Below are positions 8,501 to 18,137 of a stretch of DNA of 64,000 nt, in pieces. Source of the stretch: Allomuricauda sp. CP2A (GTDB lineage Bacteria; Bacteroidota; Bacteroidia; Flavobacteriales; Flavobacteriaceae); assembly GCF_001683915.1 (NCBI RefSeq), contig NZ_LXTT01000117.1, forward strand, positions 1 through 64,000, in the 5' to 3' direction. The notes under the pieces are model-generated. The model searched no databases. It had not been told where the DNA came from and worked only from the letters and a program-made list of their open reading frames with translations. The first letter of the stretch is position 1. Each line of letters opens with the position of its first letter. The position numbers were made by a program, and so were the translations under genes.

Positions 8501-8579
8501 GAGCTGGTTAGCCGAGGAAAAGTCCTAAGGCATCAAAATAATGCCGGGACAATTTCTGCAAATCCTTCAGAATTTTTTA
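8501..8579 (+). ncRNA. Candidate small RNA (two hairpins, terminator-like 3' end)
   Basis: Downstream of the promoter-like element a stem forms from GTCC 8522-8525 with GGAC 8547-8550 and GGCAT 8529-8533 with ATGCC 8541-8545. A second stem (TTCTG 8554-8558 with CAGAA 8568-8572) is followed by six T residues, as in an intrinsic terminator. The predicted transcript is about 80 nt and does not match a small RNA family I can name. A short GAGGAAAAGTCC segment resembles a conserved RNase P RNA motif, but nothing else of that RNA is present. Expression is unproven. Confidence 0.4.
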
Positions 8580-8593
8580 ATTGGAATACCATC

Positions 8594-8776
8594 TTACTGT
8601 CCCAACTCCCTAACCTCAAAAACCGTTAATTCTTGATGTTCAAAACCGGCCCTGACTTCAATGGGATTACAACAGACTTCGCAATCTTCCACATAGGTTT
8701 GGTCAGAAACGGAGCTATCCAAAAGAAAGGATATTTCTTCCCAACAATAAGGACATTGAAAGAAATGCTCGTACAT
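8594..8776 (-). CDS. CPXCG motif cysteine-rich small protein
   Basis: This 60-residue protein matches the CPXCG zinc-ribbon family. C8 and C11 (CPYC) form the first knuckle, and C32, C35 and C36 (CEVCCNP) the second. The family is short, cytoplasmic and of unknown function; zinc binding is inferred from the paired cysteines. It starts 480 nt downstream of the 5' end of the DUF885 gene and follows the RND operon on the same strand (11 nt after its last gene), so it may be co-transcribed with the efflux genes. Confidence 0.85.
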   Translation of the reverse strand: MYEHFFQCPYCWEEISFLLDSSVSDQTYVEDCEVCCNPIEVRAGFEHQELTVFEVRELGQ

Positions 8777-8787
8777 AGTTAAATCCC

Positions 8788-10113
8788 TTAAAAATCCACA
8801 TTGAGGAGCTGCCCACTGATCTGCAACATTTGCAATTCGGCGAGTTTGGCATTGTACTTGGCCTGGCTTTTGGCCAGTTCAGCATTCAACAGGTTCAATT
8901 GTGCCTGCCTGAACTCAATGGAGGTTACTTGCCCCAATTGGTACCGTTCATCGGTTCGGTTAAAGTTGTTTTGGTTGGTCTGCAGGTTTTTTTCCTGCAC
9001 TTCCAATACGTAAAGGGCATTGGTGTAGCTGTCCCAAGCATTACGAATGTCCCGTTCCACCTCCAATTCTATCTGTTTTTTGAACAGTTCTTGGTTCTCA
9101 TAGGTGATTTTGGCATTTTTCGCGCCCGTAATCGCCCTTCCGCCATCAAAGAGGTTCCAGCTTAGATTAATGGCTCCCGAGACCCCTGTGGATGTATTTT
9201 GAAGGGAAAATGCAAGCGGACTGTTGTTGGTGGACTCATTCCAACCATAGGTCCCGGTAAGTCCGATGGTAGGCAAGAAATTGCTTCTGGCCACTTTCAT
9301 GTTGTAATTGCTGATGTTGATGTCTTTTTCAACGATTTGCAGCCGAACATTATTTATTTTGGCTTCGTTGTGCATATTTTCCATCTCTAACCCTGGCACA
9401 AAGTTAACTGTGGTATCTATTTCAAATTGGGTGGAAAGTTCCCGGTTCAGGATAAGATTCAAATCTCGCATGGTATTGCGCAATTGCTGTCTGGAGTTCA
9501 ATAGATTGATACTGTCCGTATTGATGTCCACCTCAGCGTTCAACACATCCAAACCTGTATTTTGTCCATATTCAAATTGATAGCGTGCCCTTGTGAGCCT
9601 ATCTTTTGAAATTTCAAGGGCTTCCTCCAAATTAGCGGTGTTCTCGGTCAATCGGGCCACTTCATAATAGACGGAGAAAAGCTGTAAAATGGTCGTCTCA
9701 ATGGTCTGTTTTACTTCCAATTCCGACTGCTGGGAACGCTCCTTGAAGCTTTGATAGTTGTAATAGCGTCCTAAACCATCAAACAAGGTGTAATTAAGAT
9801 TGAGGGAAGCATTGTACCTTCGGGTTTCAGCTCCATCCGCGGTACGCGTCTCACCATTTGCCAACACTCCCTCGGTGTTCTGGCGGTCAATGGTACCCGT
9901 TCCATTTGCCGTAAGGGTGGGCAAATAACCAGAATTGAGAATACTGGCATTGTTTTCATCAATTCTTTTGGTGTTTCGGGCCACTTGAATGCCCAAATTG
10001 TTTTCCAGCACCAAATCTATGGCCTCTTCCTTGGAAAGGGTCTCTTCCTGGGCTTGTGCTGCATGACCAAAAAACAATAAAAAAAGGGGTAGCGTATAAA
10101 AAATACTTTTCAT
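8788..10113 (-). CDS. TolC-family outer-membrane efflux protein
   Basis: This 441-residue protein has a signal peptide (about 1-21, ending HAAQA) and two repeats of the outer membrane efflux protein domain. These are long coiled-coil helices with the conserved segments SLNLNYTLFDGLGR in the first half and AINLSWNLFDGGRA in the second. It should trimerise into the outer-membrane channel of the pump encoded directly upstream. Its start codon overlaps the last base of the RND gene, so the two genes are translationally coupled. Confidence 0.92.
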   Translation of the reverse strand: MKSIFYTLPLFLLFFGHAAQAQEETLSKEEAIDLVLENNLGIQVARNTKRIDENNASILNSGYLPTLTANGTGTIDRQNTEGVLANGETRTADGAETRRYNASLNLNYTLFDGLGRYYNYQSFKERSQQSELEVKQTIETTILQLFSVYYEVARLTENTANLEEALEISKDRLTRARYQFEYGQNTGLDVLNAEVDINTDSINLLNSRQQLRNTMRDLNLILNRELSTQFEIDTTVNFVPGLEMENMHNEAKINNVRLQIVEKDINISNYNMKVARSNFLPTIGLTGTYGWNESTNNSPLAFSLQNTSTGVSGAINLSWNLFDGGRAITGAKNAKITYENQELFKKQIELEVERDIRNAWDSYTNALYVLEVQEKNLQTNQNNFNRTDERYQLGQVTSIEFRQAQLNLLNAELAKSQAKYNAKLAELQMLQISGQLLNVDF

Positions 10114-13100
10114 TATGTTGTCTCTTCTAAAACTTTTGAAGTCTCTTCTTCCGATTCTTCATGGTTTAAATGCCCATTTAGGCTGCTTCCTTTTTCCTCA
10201 AGCATCTGCTGTTCTTCATGTTGTTCCCTAATGGCGCGTTCCACTTCTTCATGGGATACTTTTTCCCCGGTCCACAACGTTTTGGCCCATACTTTTACAT
10301 TGTTGCCAAAAGAAAGGAAGAGTGGCAGCATTAAAAGGGTAAGCACTGTGGCAAATCCAATTCCATAAGCAATGGAAATGGCCATGGGCTTTAAAAATTG
10401 TGCTTGTCTACTTTTTTCCAATAAGAGCGGTGCCAAACCTGCAATGGTTGTGATCGAGGTTAAAAATATAGCCCTAAAACGGGATTTTCCAGCTTCGTAG
10501 AGTGCCTCATCAAACTTTAACCCATTGCGTAAGTTGATATTGAATTTTCCTATCAAGACGAGACCGTCATTCACCATAATTCCAATTAGGGCAATGATGC
10601 CCAACATGGAAAGAATGTTGATGGGGAATCCATGGAACCAGTGGCCCCAAGCGACTGCCGTTAAACTGAATGGCACCAAAAGCAGTAGCAATAATGGCTG
10701 GCTAAAGCTTCTGAAGGTGAATGCAATGGTGATGAAAATGAGAAATAAAACGGTCAATCCCACAAACCTCAATGAGTTTATAAATTTGTTCGCTTCTCTA
10801 TTCTGACCTTCATAGGAAGGGGTTATGGTGGGGTATTTTGATAAAATACCGGGCATTACCTCACTACGAATCCAGCCCATGGCATCTGTTCCGCTGGTGG
10901 TTTCGGGATCCGTTAAATCGGCTGAGACCTGAATCTCACGCTGTCCATCCAAATGGTTTATGGCCACATCGCCCCTTTCAATGGAATAGGATGCAATTTC
11001 CTTTAACGGGATACGCTCTCCGGTGGGGGTCAAAATTCGCATTTCATCCAAATCTGTAATGGATGACCGATTTTCACGATCATACCGCACCCACACCCTG
11101 ATCTCATCCTGCCCACGTTGAAAGCGTTGTGCCTGGGCTCCAAAGAAACCTGCACGGACCTGGTTCATCACGGAACGGAGGTCCAAGCCCAGCAAATAGG
11201 CATTTTCTTTTAATTGTAACCGTATTTCCTTGATTCCGGCCGGGTCATTGTCCGTAACGTCCTTTAAATTACCATTGTTGAGCATGGCTGTTTTCAATTC
11301 TTCCTTGGCCGCTTTTAGTTCGGTAATATTATTTCCCAGCAGCGAAACCGATACGGGAGATCCACCAAAATTTCCTCCTGAACCATAGATTAAGCTTTCC
11401 ACACCTATTACGGGGCCAACCAATTCCCTGAGCCGGGTGGTCACCATGTCTGCCCTAATTTCATCTGGGCGTTCCTCACCGGGCAACAAATTGATTTCCA
11501 AGGTGGCTGCCGATGAACCGGGGCCCACATTTTTGATCATATTTTCGAAAAGATCCTTATCCGTTTCTCGCAAATACTTATCGGTAAGTTCTTGGTTAAC
11601 AATATGGGCCTTCTCCTGAATCAAACTGATTATGGAATCGGTAACTTTTTCATTGGTGCCATTGGGCATACGCAGTTCGATGGAAATCTGATCACTGGCA
11701 ATCCTTGGGAAGAACGATGTTCTGATGACGCCCCCACCAATGGATCCCAAGGTCAACACCAGTGCCATAAAGAATATGGCAAACGTTAAAAACTTGTAAT
11801 CCAAAGCAAATTTAAGAGTAGGGCTGTACCATTTATCCCGCATCCATGCCATGAATTTATCCCCCATCCTATTGATCACCCGTAATTTTGCAAAAACCTT
11901 GGCTATTCCGGTCTTGGGCCCTTCTTTCTGTGGATGAAGTGCCTTGGAATGTGCCAAGTGTGCTGGAAGAATGATCAAGGCCTCTATCAGGGAAACTACC
12001 AAGGTCAAAATCACAATTACGGAAACCTCTCCAAAAAACTCGCCTATACGTCCATCCAAAAACAGGATAACCGAAAAAGCCAATACAGTGGTTATGATCG
12101 CTGAAATAATTGGGGGAATCACCTCCATGGTACCATCTATGGCCGCACGTACCGGGGTTTTTCCTTTTTCATAATGCTGATAGATATTTTCGGCTATCAC
12201 GATACCATCATCCACCAAAATACCAATAACGATGATCATCCCGAAAAGGGACAAAACATTTATGGTAACGTTGAACAGTGGTGCAAAAACAAACATTCCC
12301 AAAAAAGCAATGGGCAGACCAAAGGCCACCCAAAAGGCCAAACGTGTGTTTAAAAAGAGGGAGAGGAAAATGAGCACCAAAATCATTCCCACAATGGCAT
12401 TTTCTGTAAGCAATTGTGTACGTTGGGTCAATATTTTGGAGCGATCATCAATGATTTCCAATTGAACATTGGCGTTTTTCTCGTTGAAATCCTTCATGTA
12501 TTCCTTGATTTTCTCGGCCGAACCGATCAAATCTTCGGTATTGGTACTGGTAACGGTGATATTTACCGCGAGATTTTCATTAAAATAGGATGCATTTGGG
12601 GTTTCAGAGAAACGATCACGGATTGTTGCCACATCCTTTAACCGAACGGTACGGCCCGAAGCATCAGCGCGCACCACAATATTGGAAAGTTCATCTCCAT
12701 AATAGGAGCGGTTCTTTGCCCTGATCAGGTACTCTTCCGTAACGGTTTTAATATTACCCCCGGTCACCAAAATATTGGCATTGGCCACCGCTTGGGCCAC
12801 TTCAGTAAATGATAGATTGTAGGCCAACAGACTGTTCTCGTCCACAGCGATCTCAATTTCCTCATCAGGATAGCCTGAGGGTTGAATTTGGGAGATTCCA
12901 TCAATGGCCCTAAGGTCATTCTCAATTTGACGCCCAATTTGTTTTAAGGTGGCCAACGGAACGCCTTTGCCATTTATCGCAAAACTAATGGTGGGCCGTA
13001 CCGGTTCTTGCTTGGAAACGATCAAGGGTTCCATTCCCGTAGGGAAAGTTGGGACCCTATCCACGGCATTTTTGACCTCCAACAGCATAAAATCAATATT

Positions 13101-13400
13101 CCTTCCCTTTTCAATCTCAACATTGATGGATCCACTGTTTTCCCTTGATGTGGACGTAACCCGCTCCACGCCTTGCAATCCCTTTAGGTTGTCCTCAATC
13201 TTTAAGGTGATCCCTTCCTCTATTTCTTGTGGTGATGCGCCAGGGTAAGTAATGTTGATCATGATGTTCCTTGACTCCGATAGTGGAAAAAAGGAGGATT
13301 TTAAGGTCAGTGCACCAACTACACCAAAAACCAAAAATGCCACAACGATGACATTAACGGCTACATGGTATTTTATAAAATAAGAGATTACATTTCTCAC
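10113..13400 (-). CDS. HAE1-type RND efflux transporter permease
   Basis: This 1095-residue RND pump of the hydrophobe/amphiphile exporter type has 12 predicted membrane helices and two large periplasmic loops. TM1 starts at about residue 10. The TM4 proton-relay aspartates are present in ILVDDGIVIAENI, and the matching TM10 region has GIMVNDGLVLIGKF. The C terminus (after about 1040) is a charged, Glu-rich cytoplasmic tail. The start codon is GTG and overlaps the adaptor stop by 4 nt (13397-13400). The likely role is proton-driven export of drugs, bile-like compounds or other hydrophobic molecules; the substrate is not deducible. Confidence 0.93.
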   Translation of the reverse strand: MRNVISYFIKYHVAVNVIVVAFLVFGVVGALTLKSSFFPLSESRNIMINITYPGASPQEIEEGITLKIEDNLKGLQGVERVTSTSRENSGSINVEIEKGRNIDFMLLEVKNAVDRVPTFPTGMEPLIVSKQEPVRPTISFAINGKGVPLATLKQIGRQIENDLRAIDGISQIQPSGYPDEEIEIAVDENSLLAYNLSFTEVAQAVANANILVTGGNIKTVTEEYLIRAKNRSYYGDELSNIVVRADASGRTVRLKDVATIRDRFSETPNASYFNENLAVNITVTSTNTEDLIGSAEKIKEYMKDFNEKNANVQLEIIDDRSKILTQRTQLLTENAIVGMILVLIFLSLFLNTRLAFWVAFGLPIAFLGMFVFAPLFNVTINVLSLFGMIIVIGILVDDGIVIAENIYQHYEKGKTPVRAAIDGTMEVIPPIISAIITTVLAFSVILFLDGRIGEFFGEVSVIVILTLVVSLIEALIILPAHLAHSKALHPQKEGPKTGIAKVFAKLRVINRMGDKFMAWMRDKWYSPTLKFALDYKFLTFAIFFMALVLTLGSIGGGVIRTSFFPRIASDQISIELRMPNGTNEKVTDSIISLIQEKAHIVNQELTDKYLRETDKDLFENMIKNVGPGSSAATLEINLLPGEERPDEIRADMVTTRLRELVGPVIGVESLIYGSGGNFGGSPVSVSLLGNNITELKAAKEELKTAMLNNGNLKDVTDNDPAGIKEIRLQLKENAYLLGLDLRSVMNQVRAGFFGAQAQRFQRGQDEIRVWVRYDRENRSSITDLDEMRILTPTGERIPLKEIASYSIERGDVAINHLDGQREIQVSADLTDPETTSGTDAMGWIRSEVMPGILSKYPTITPSYEGQNREANKFINSLRFVGLTVLFLIFITIAFTFRSFSQPLLLLLLVPFSLTAVAWGHWFHGFPINILSMLGIIALIGIMVNDGLVLIGKFNINLRNGLKFDEALYEAGKSRFRAIFLTSITTIAGLAPLLLEKSRQAQFLKPMAISIAYGIGFATVLTLLMLPLFLSFGNNVKVWAKTLWTGEKVSHEEVERAIREQHEEQQMLEEKGSSLNGHLNHEESEEETSKVLEETT

Positions 13401-14533
13401 AATTGCGCACTTTTGGGTTCCTTCTCTTCAAACACCTTTACCAACATCCCGGCATAGGCGCCAGATATTGGTTTAGCCACAATAACTACACCATTGGGCA
13501 CATTCTTGAGCACTACTTTTTTGTCGGTAAAGTAAACTGGATTTACATCGATCAGGTCCAAAATGGAATCCCTAACCACAAAAATCTGGTTGTTCTCCAA
13601 CAATAGGGAGCGGTTTATCTCAATGGCATCGGTTTCTTCCTTCGCTTCAAGATTGGCCTCAAGGTATTGGCCTTCCTTAAGATTATCGCCACTCACCTCA
13701 ATAAAAACGGTTATGGTCTGTGAGTTTTGATCAACCCGGCCATTCACACGGATTACTTCACCTGTATAGGTTTGGGTCTTGTCCAAATTGAAAAGCTCCA
13801 CCTTTCTTCCAACCCTTAAAAAGTCGCCATAGGTTTTTCCTACGGAAACTTCAAGCTCATATACCCCGGTATTGATAAATTCCCCCAATTTTTGGCCCGA
13901 ACGGATCAATGTGCCCTCGGTGACCAACGCTTCGGTCAATACACCATGGAATGGTGCCGTTATGGTATATTTGGACAAACGCTGTTCCATATTCTTTACG
14001 CTGTAGTAATTGGTTATAATGCCTCTACCCGTAATGAAAAACTTTTCCTTTTCGGTGGACATTTCGGGAAGTTCGGGTGTGGTCTTGGTCAGGTCAAAAC
14101 TGTTTAAATACTCCTGCCATTTGGGATATATCTCTGGATAGTCCAACCGAAGGTCGGGCATAATGGAGGTAAGCAGATTGTATAGGTTACTTTTGGCCGA
14201 TTGTACACTGGCATAGTACTCATTGGCATCTATGCGAATCAAAGTTTGTCCTGCACTGTATTCTTGTCCCGTTCTGAACAATTTGCTGCCCTGCCTAAAA
14301 ACGCCTTGTACCTCTGAATAGAGTTCAACCCTTTTCTTGGCCCTTAGATTACCATTGGCGGGAACCATAATGGGAACCGTAGCATTTTGTACCGTATCCA
14401 CAAAAACGGTCTTGACCACTTTTTGTGATTCTGGCCTTCCAGTATCCTTGCTATTGGCAATAAGCCCTGCAAAATACAAGGATCCAAATATGATTATGCC
14501 GCCCACAACGGCAGAGATGATCAGCTTGCGCAT
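13397..14533 (-). CDS. RND efflux periplasmic adaptor (membrane fusion protein)
   Basis: This 378-residue protein has an N-terminal membrane anchor (about 5-26). A lipoyl/barrel-sandwich domain is split around an alpha-helical hairpin, with conserved segments VPANGNLRAKKRVELYSEVQG and ITAPFHGVLTEALVTEGTLIRSGQ. A beta-barrel domain follows, then a membrane-proximal domain. It links the inner-membrane pump to the TolC channel. It is the first gene of a three-gene operon (adaptor, pump, channel) with overlapping start and stop codons. Confidence 0.92.
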   Translation of the reverse strand: MRKLIISAVVGGIIIFGSLYFAGLIANSKDTGRPESQKVVKTVFVDTVQNATVPIMVPANGNLRAKKRVELYSEVQGVFRQGSKLFRTGQEYSAGQTLIRIDANEYYASVQSAKSNLYNLLTSIMPDLRLDYPEIYPKWQEYLNSFDLTKTTPELPEMSTEKEKFFITGRGIITNYYSVKNMEQRLSKYTITAPFHGVLTEALVTEGTLIRSGQKLGEFINTGVYELEVSVGKTYGDFLRVGRKVELFNLDKTQTYTGEVIRVNGRVDQNSQTITVFIEVSGDNLKEGQYLEANLEAKEETDAIEINRSLLLENNQIFVVRDSILDLIDVNPVYFTDKKVVLKNVPNGVVIVAKPISGAYAGMLVKVFEEKEPKSAQL

Positions 14534-14557
14534 GCGTAAGTTTTGAATTAGTCGCTA

Positions 14558-14565
14558 CAAAACTA
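14558..14565 (-). promoter_or_regulatory. -7 box candidate for the RND operon
   Basis: The minus strand reads TAGTTTTG, a perfect match to TAnnTTTG, 25 nt upstream of the adaptor start. No TTG was found at the expected -33 distance, so the element is only half supported. Confidence 0.4.
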
Positions 14566-14670
14566 TTCCCTAGACCGTTCTTGAAGGGTTAAATATTTCA
14601 TAATTGTTACTGAAAAAAAAGGGGATACACACCTGTATCCCCAAACCAAACAAACTAAAGTATTAACTAA

Positions 14671-15558
14671 CTACTCATTTTCGTTTTCATCTTCAAATTT
14701 AGTATCCGCCATGCGGGTACGTTCAAAGTGAATTTCATTGAATCGTGGTTCAAGGGATTTGTCATCTGAATCGAACACCAAAAACTGATTGGCATCCATT
14801 GCTTTTAACCCTGTGTATGAATTGAACCTATTGTTCTGAAGTTGGAGAATCTGTAAGCTTGCCAATTGACCAAATTCCGCTGGAATATCTCCTCCCAGTT
14901 GGTTATTGGCCAATACCAATTCCTTGAGTTTGCCCAAATTCCCTATTTCTTGTGGGATGGTGCCTTCCAAACTATTTTCAAAGAGTCCCAAAGTCTCCAA
15001 TTTTGTAAGATTGCCTATGGCACTTGGGATAACGCCCTTTAGATTATTACTGGATAGGTTGAGTTCCCTCAAATTCTTGAGCTCTCCCAGAGATTCTGGT
15101 ATGGGGCCGCTCAAAAAATTATTGAACAGGGAAAGAATCTCCAAATCTCCAAGTTGCCCAATCCCTTCGGGAATAGCACCTTTAATTCGGTTCATCTCCA
15201 ATCGAAGCTCCTTTAAATTTTTAAGCTCTACAATATCTTTAGGCAGTACGCCAGTGATACTGTTGAATGCCAAGTTTAATTGGGTCAGGTGTTTTAATTT
15301 TCCGATGCTTTCCGGAAGCACACCTTCTAAATTGTTCATGAACAATCTAAGGCCCACCACATGTCCATCTTTAACCTCTACGCCTTTCCAGGTGTTAACT
15401 GGTGCTTCCAAATCCCAGGTAGTGTTCCATTTGCTCCCATTGGTACTGTTGTACAAATCAATAAGAGCATTCTTTTCCTTTTGGGAAACTTCCGCATTGG
15501 CAGAGACTTGACTTAGGGGGGACATCAAGAATATGAAAAAAATGGCCAATCGAATCAT
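14671..15558 (-). CDS. Secreted plant-type leucine-rich repeat protein
   Basis: This 295-residue protein has a signal peptide (about 1-20, ending VSANA). A cap resembling the plant LRRNT domain follows (EKNALIDLYNSTNGSKW). About eight 24-residue repeats of the plant-specific LRR type come next, as in LRELNLSSNNLKGVIPSAIG and LEILSLFNNFLSGPIPESLG. The C-terminal 50 residues are acidic and non-repetitive. Such proteins bind proteins or glycans at the surface. No type IX secretion C-terminal domain is visible. The neighbouring operons give no functional clue. Confidence 0.85.
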   Translation of the reverse strand: MIRLAIFFIFLMSPLSQVSANAEVSQKEKNALIDLYNSTNGSKWNTTWDLEAPVNTWKGVEVKDGHVVGLRLFMNNLEGVLPESIGKLKHLTQLNLAFNSITGVLPKDIVELKNLKELRLEMNRIKGAIPEGIGQLGDLEILSLFNNFLSGPIPESLGELKNLRELNLSSNNLKGVIPSAIGNLTKLETLGLFENSLEGTIPQEIGNLGKLKELVLANNQLGGDIPAEFGQLASLQILQLQNNRFNSYTGLKAMDANQFLVFDSDDKSLEPRFNEIHFERTRMADTKFEDENENE

Positions 15559-15693
15559 TGATTACTTATTTATAGCAAAGAATTTACCTACAAAGTACGA
15601 AGAATACGTAAAAACTTACAAATATAATCGGCAAAAGGGTGGTAAAATGTTGTGAACGAGAGTAAAAGTGTGGTCTGAGCGTTCTATTTGGTG

Positions 15694-17607
15694 TTAATCC
15701 AGCAGCTCCAACTCATGGGACAATTGCTCCCAGTCTTCCATGAGGGACTCCAAGTTCTTCTTTTTCCTTTGATAATCGTCAAAAAAGTTGGGTTTGGCGA
15801 TGGTTTTGTCATAATCCATCAAAAGGCCATGGTCTATTTCACCGATCTCCTTTTCCAGTTGCGAAATCTTCTTTTCAACCCCACTGAGCCTATTTTTCAA
15901 TGATTTTTGCTTTTTCTGGGTGTGATAATCGCTCTCTTTTTCTTCAACTTGATTTTTTTCCTCAACCTTTTTCTCCCCTTTTTCAATTTTTCTGAAATCT
16001 TCTGCCTTGCGCTGCTCCAGATAAAAATCGATATCACCCAAATACTCCTTGATGCTACCATTTTTGAACTCATACACCCTATCGGTGAGGCCTTGTAGGA
16101 AATCCCGATCGTGGGAGACCAAGATCAGGGTGCCCTCAAAATTTTGAAGTGCCTGTTTCAGCACATTCTTGGATTTGATGTCCAAATGGTTGGTAGGCTC
16201 ATCCATGATCAACACATTGAAGGGCTGCAACAACATTTTGGCCAGCGCCAAACGGTTCCGTTCCCCTCCGGATAAGACCTTAACATATTTTTCCACCTCA
16301 TCGCCACGGAACAGGAAAGAGCCCAGAATATCCCTCACCTTGCTTCGGTTTTTTTCATTGGCAGCATCGGTCATGGTATCCAAAATGGTTTTCTTACCAT
16401 CCAGATATTCGGCTTGGTTTTGTGCAAAATAGCCCACTTGCACATTATGTCCCATTTTCACATCGCCTGTATGGTCCAGTTCCCCCACAATAATCTTGGC
16501 CAAAGTGGTCTTTCCTTGTCCATTTTGACCCACAAAAGCGGTCTTGCTGCCTCGTTCTATGAGCAAATCAATATCCTGAAGCACTTCGTTCTTCCCATAG
16601 CTTTTGGAAAGATTTTCCAGCTCTACCACCACTTTTCCGGGGTTTATTGAGATTGGAAACCGAACATTCATCACACTGTTGTCCTCCTCATCCACCTCAA
16701 TACGTTCCATTTTGTCCAACTTTTTGATGAGCGATTGCGCCATGCTCGCCTTGCTGGACTTGGCCCGGAACTTTTCTATCAATTTCTCGGTCTGTTGGAT
16801 CTGTTTTTCTTGGTTTTTCTGGGCACTGAGCTGTTGTTCCTTGATTTCTTTTCGCAATTCCAAAAACTTGGAATACGGTTTTGGGTAATCATAGATTCGG
16901 CCCAAAGAAATCTCAATGGTACGGTTGGTGACGTTGTCCAGGAACATTTTATCGTGGGAAACGATCACCACCGCCCCTGGATAGCCGTTTAGAAACTGTT
17001 CCAGCCAGATGATGGATTCTATATCCAAGTGGTTGGTAGGCTCATCCAGCAGCAGTACATCGTTGTTTTGAAGCAAGAGTTTGGCCAATTCAATCCGCAT
17101 ACGCCATCCCCCGGAAAAGGTATCTGTCAACTTGTTGAAATCTTCCCGTTTAAAACCCAATCCCAACAAGACTTTTTCGGTGTCTCCCTGATAGTTGTAG
17201 CCGCCCAAAATCTCATAATGGTGCGTTACATCGTTCAGGTCCACCATGAGTTGGTGGTAGGAATCGCTTTCATAATCGGTGCGCTCCGCCAAAGCTGTAT
17301 TGATTTCTTCCAACTTCGCTTCCAAGGCCTGAATTTCGGAAAACGCTTGGTAGGATTCCTCCAAAACGGTTCTGCCCTGCTCAAAATCGATGTCCTGCTT
17401 TAAAAATCCGATCTTTACATCTTTCTCGGTGGCGATGACACCTTCATCCGGGGCCATTTCCTTGGCCAATAATTTGAGAAGGGTGGATTTTCCGGCACCG
17501 TTTTTTCCAATTAGCCCAACACGGTCGCCTCCGTTCAAACGAAACGCGATTTCCTCAAAAAGATATTCGCCCCCAAAGGCTACCGAAAGATTATGAATAT
17601 TTAGCAT
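15694..17607 (-). CDS. ABC-F family ATPase (ribosome-associated, Uup/YheS-like)
   Basis: This 637-residue soluble protein has two ABC ATPase domains and no membrane segment. The Walker A motifs are GKNGAGKST (about 36-44) and GQNGQGKTT (about 357-365). The signatures are FSGGWRMRIELAK and LSGGERNRLALAK, each followed by the DEPTNHLD Walker B characteristic of ABC-F proteins. A charged inter-domain linker (P-site tRNA interaction motif region) and a C-terminal coiled coil (about 540-637) complete the Uup/YheS type. Its inferred role is translation-related, acting at the ribosomal E site, not transport. Confidence 0.92.
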   Translation of the reverse strand: MLNIHNLSVAFGGEYLFEEIAFRLNGGDRVGLIGKNGAGKSTLLKLLAKEMAPDEGVIATEKDVKIGFLKQDIDFEQGRTVLEESYQAFSEIQALEAKLEEINTALAERTDYESDSYHQLMVDLNDVTHHYEILGGYNYQGDTEKVLLGLGFKREDFNKLTDTFSGGWRMRIELAKLLLQNNDVLLLDEPTNHLDIESIIWLEQFLNGYPGAVVIVSHDKMFLDNVTNRTIEISLGRIYDYPKPYSKFLELRKEIKEQQLSAQKNQEKQIQQTEKLIEKFRAKSSKASMAQSLIKKLDKMERIEVDEEDNSVMNVRFPISINPGKVVVELENLSKSYGKNEVLQDIDLLIERGSKTAFVGQNGQGKTTLAKIIVGELDHTGDVKMGHNVQVGYFAQNQAEYLDGKKTILDTMTDAANEKNRSKVRDILGSFLFRGDEVEKYVKVLSGGERNRLALAKMLLQPFNVLIMDEPTNHLDIKSKNVLKQALQNFEGTLILVSHDRDFLQGLTDRVYEFKNGSIKEYLGDIDFYLEQRKAEDFRKIEKGEKKVEEKNQVEEKESDYHTQKKQKSLKNRLSGVEKKISQLEKEIGEIDHGLLMDYDKTIAKPNFFDDYQRKKKNLESLMEDWEQLSHELELLD

Positions 17608-17648
17608 TTTATGTGACCTGAATTACAAAGCAAAAGCCGGTGAATCCG

Positions 17649-17656
17649 TATTTTTG
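17649..17656 (+). promoter_or_regulatory. -7 box candidate for the DUF983 gene
   Basis: TATTTTTG matches TAnnTTTG and ends 18 nt before the ATG. No TTG is seen at the -33 distance. Confidence 0.4.
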
Positions 17657-17673
17657 CATCAAAATCGCTGCAA

Positions 17674-18084
17674 ATGTTAAAAAAAGGAACCAAACTGTAC
17701 AGTATTTTAACAGGAAGTTGTCCCAAATGCCATGAGGAGAGTATGTATGAAAACACTAATCCTTACGCACTTTCCAAACTATTTAAAATGCACGAACGCT
17801 GTTCGCACTGCGGCACCAAGTACAAGATTGAGCCGTCATTTTTCTACGGTTCCATGTATGTAAGTTATGGGGTTGGGATTGCTTTTGCAGTGGCCGCTTT
17901 TGTAATCACTTTTTTGTTCTTGGGAACTTCATTGACAACGACTTTTATCGCCATTGTGGGCACTTTGGTTGTTTTTATGCCCATTATCATCCGATTGTCG
18001 CGAAATATTTGGATCAATTTCTTCATCAAATATGACCCTTCTGCGGCAAAGAGCAAAGCTGTTTTGGAACATGAAATGAAATGA
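17674..18084 (+). CDS. DUF983 membrane protein with zinc-ribbon motif
   Basis: This 136-residue protein is of the DUF983 family. Its N-terminal zinc-ribbon pair is C16/C19 (CPKC) and C43/C46 (CSHC). The family motif PSFFYGSMYVSYG precedes two transmembrane helices (about 70-92 and 95-118). Function is unknown. It is divergent from the ABC-F gene across a 66-nt promoter region and followed by a tandem hairpin repeat. Confidence 0.88.
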   Translation: MLKKGTKLYSILTGSCPKCHEESMYENTNPYALSKLFKMHERCSHCGTKYKIEPSFFYGSMYVSYGVGIAFAVAAFVITFLFLGTSLTTTFIAIVGTLVVFMPIIIRLSRNIWINFFIKYDPSAAKSKAVLEHEMK

Positions 18085-18137
18085 TTCTTTTTCTATCAAA
18101 AACTTAACTCCCAACATCTGACCACCGCAGGCAGGGG

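Larger units (their letters stand above)
8288..8593. other. Intergenic region with a plus-strand transcription unit candidate
   Basis: This 306-nt gap between two minus-strand genes has no protein-coding frame. Its right half contains a promoter-like element at 8463-8495 and two hairpins ending in T6 on the plus strand, annotated separately as a small RNA candidate. Confidence 0.5.

Noticed and set aside
8501-8579. RNase P RNA at 8.5 kb
   Set aside because: Only a 12-nt GAGGAAAAGTCC segment resembles it; the rest of the P4 and downstream helices are missing, so it is listed as an unassigned small RNA candidate.
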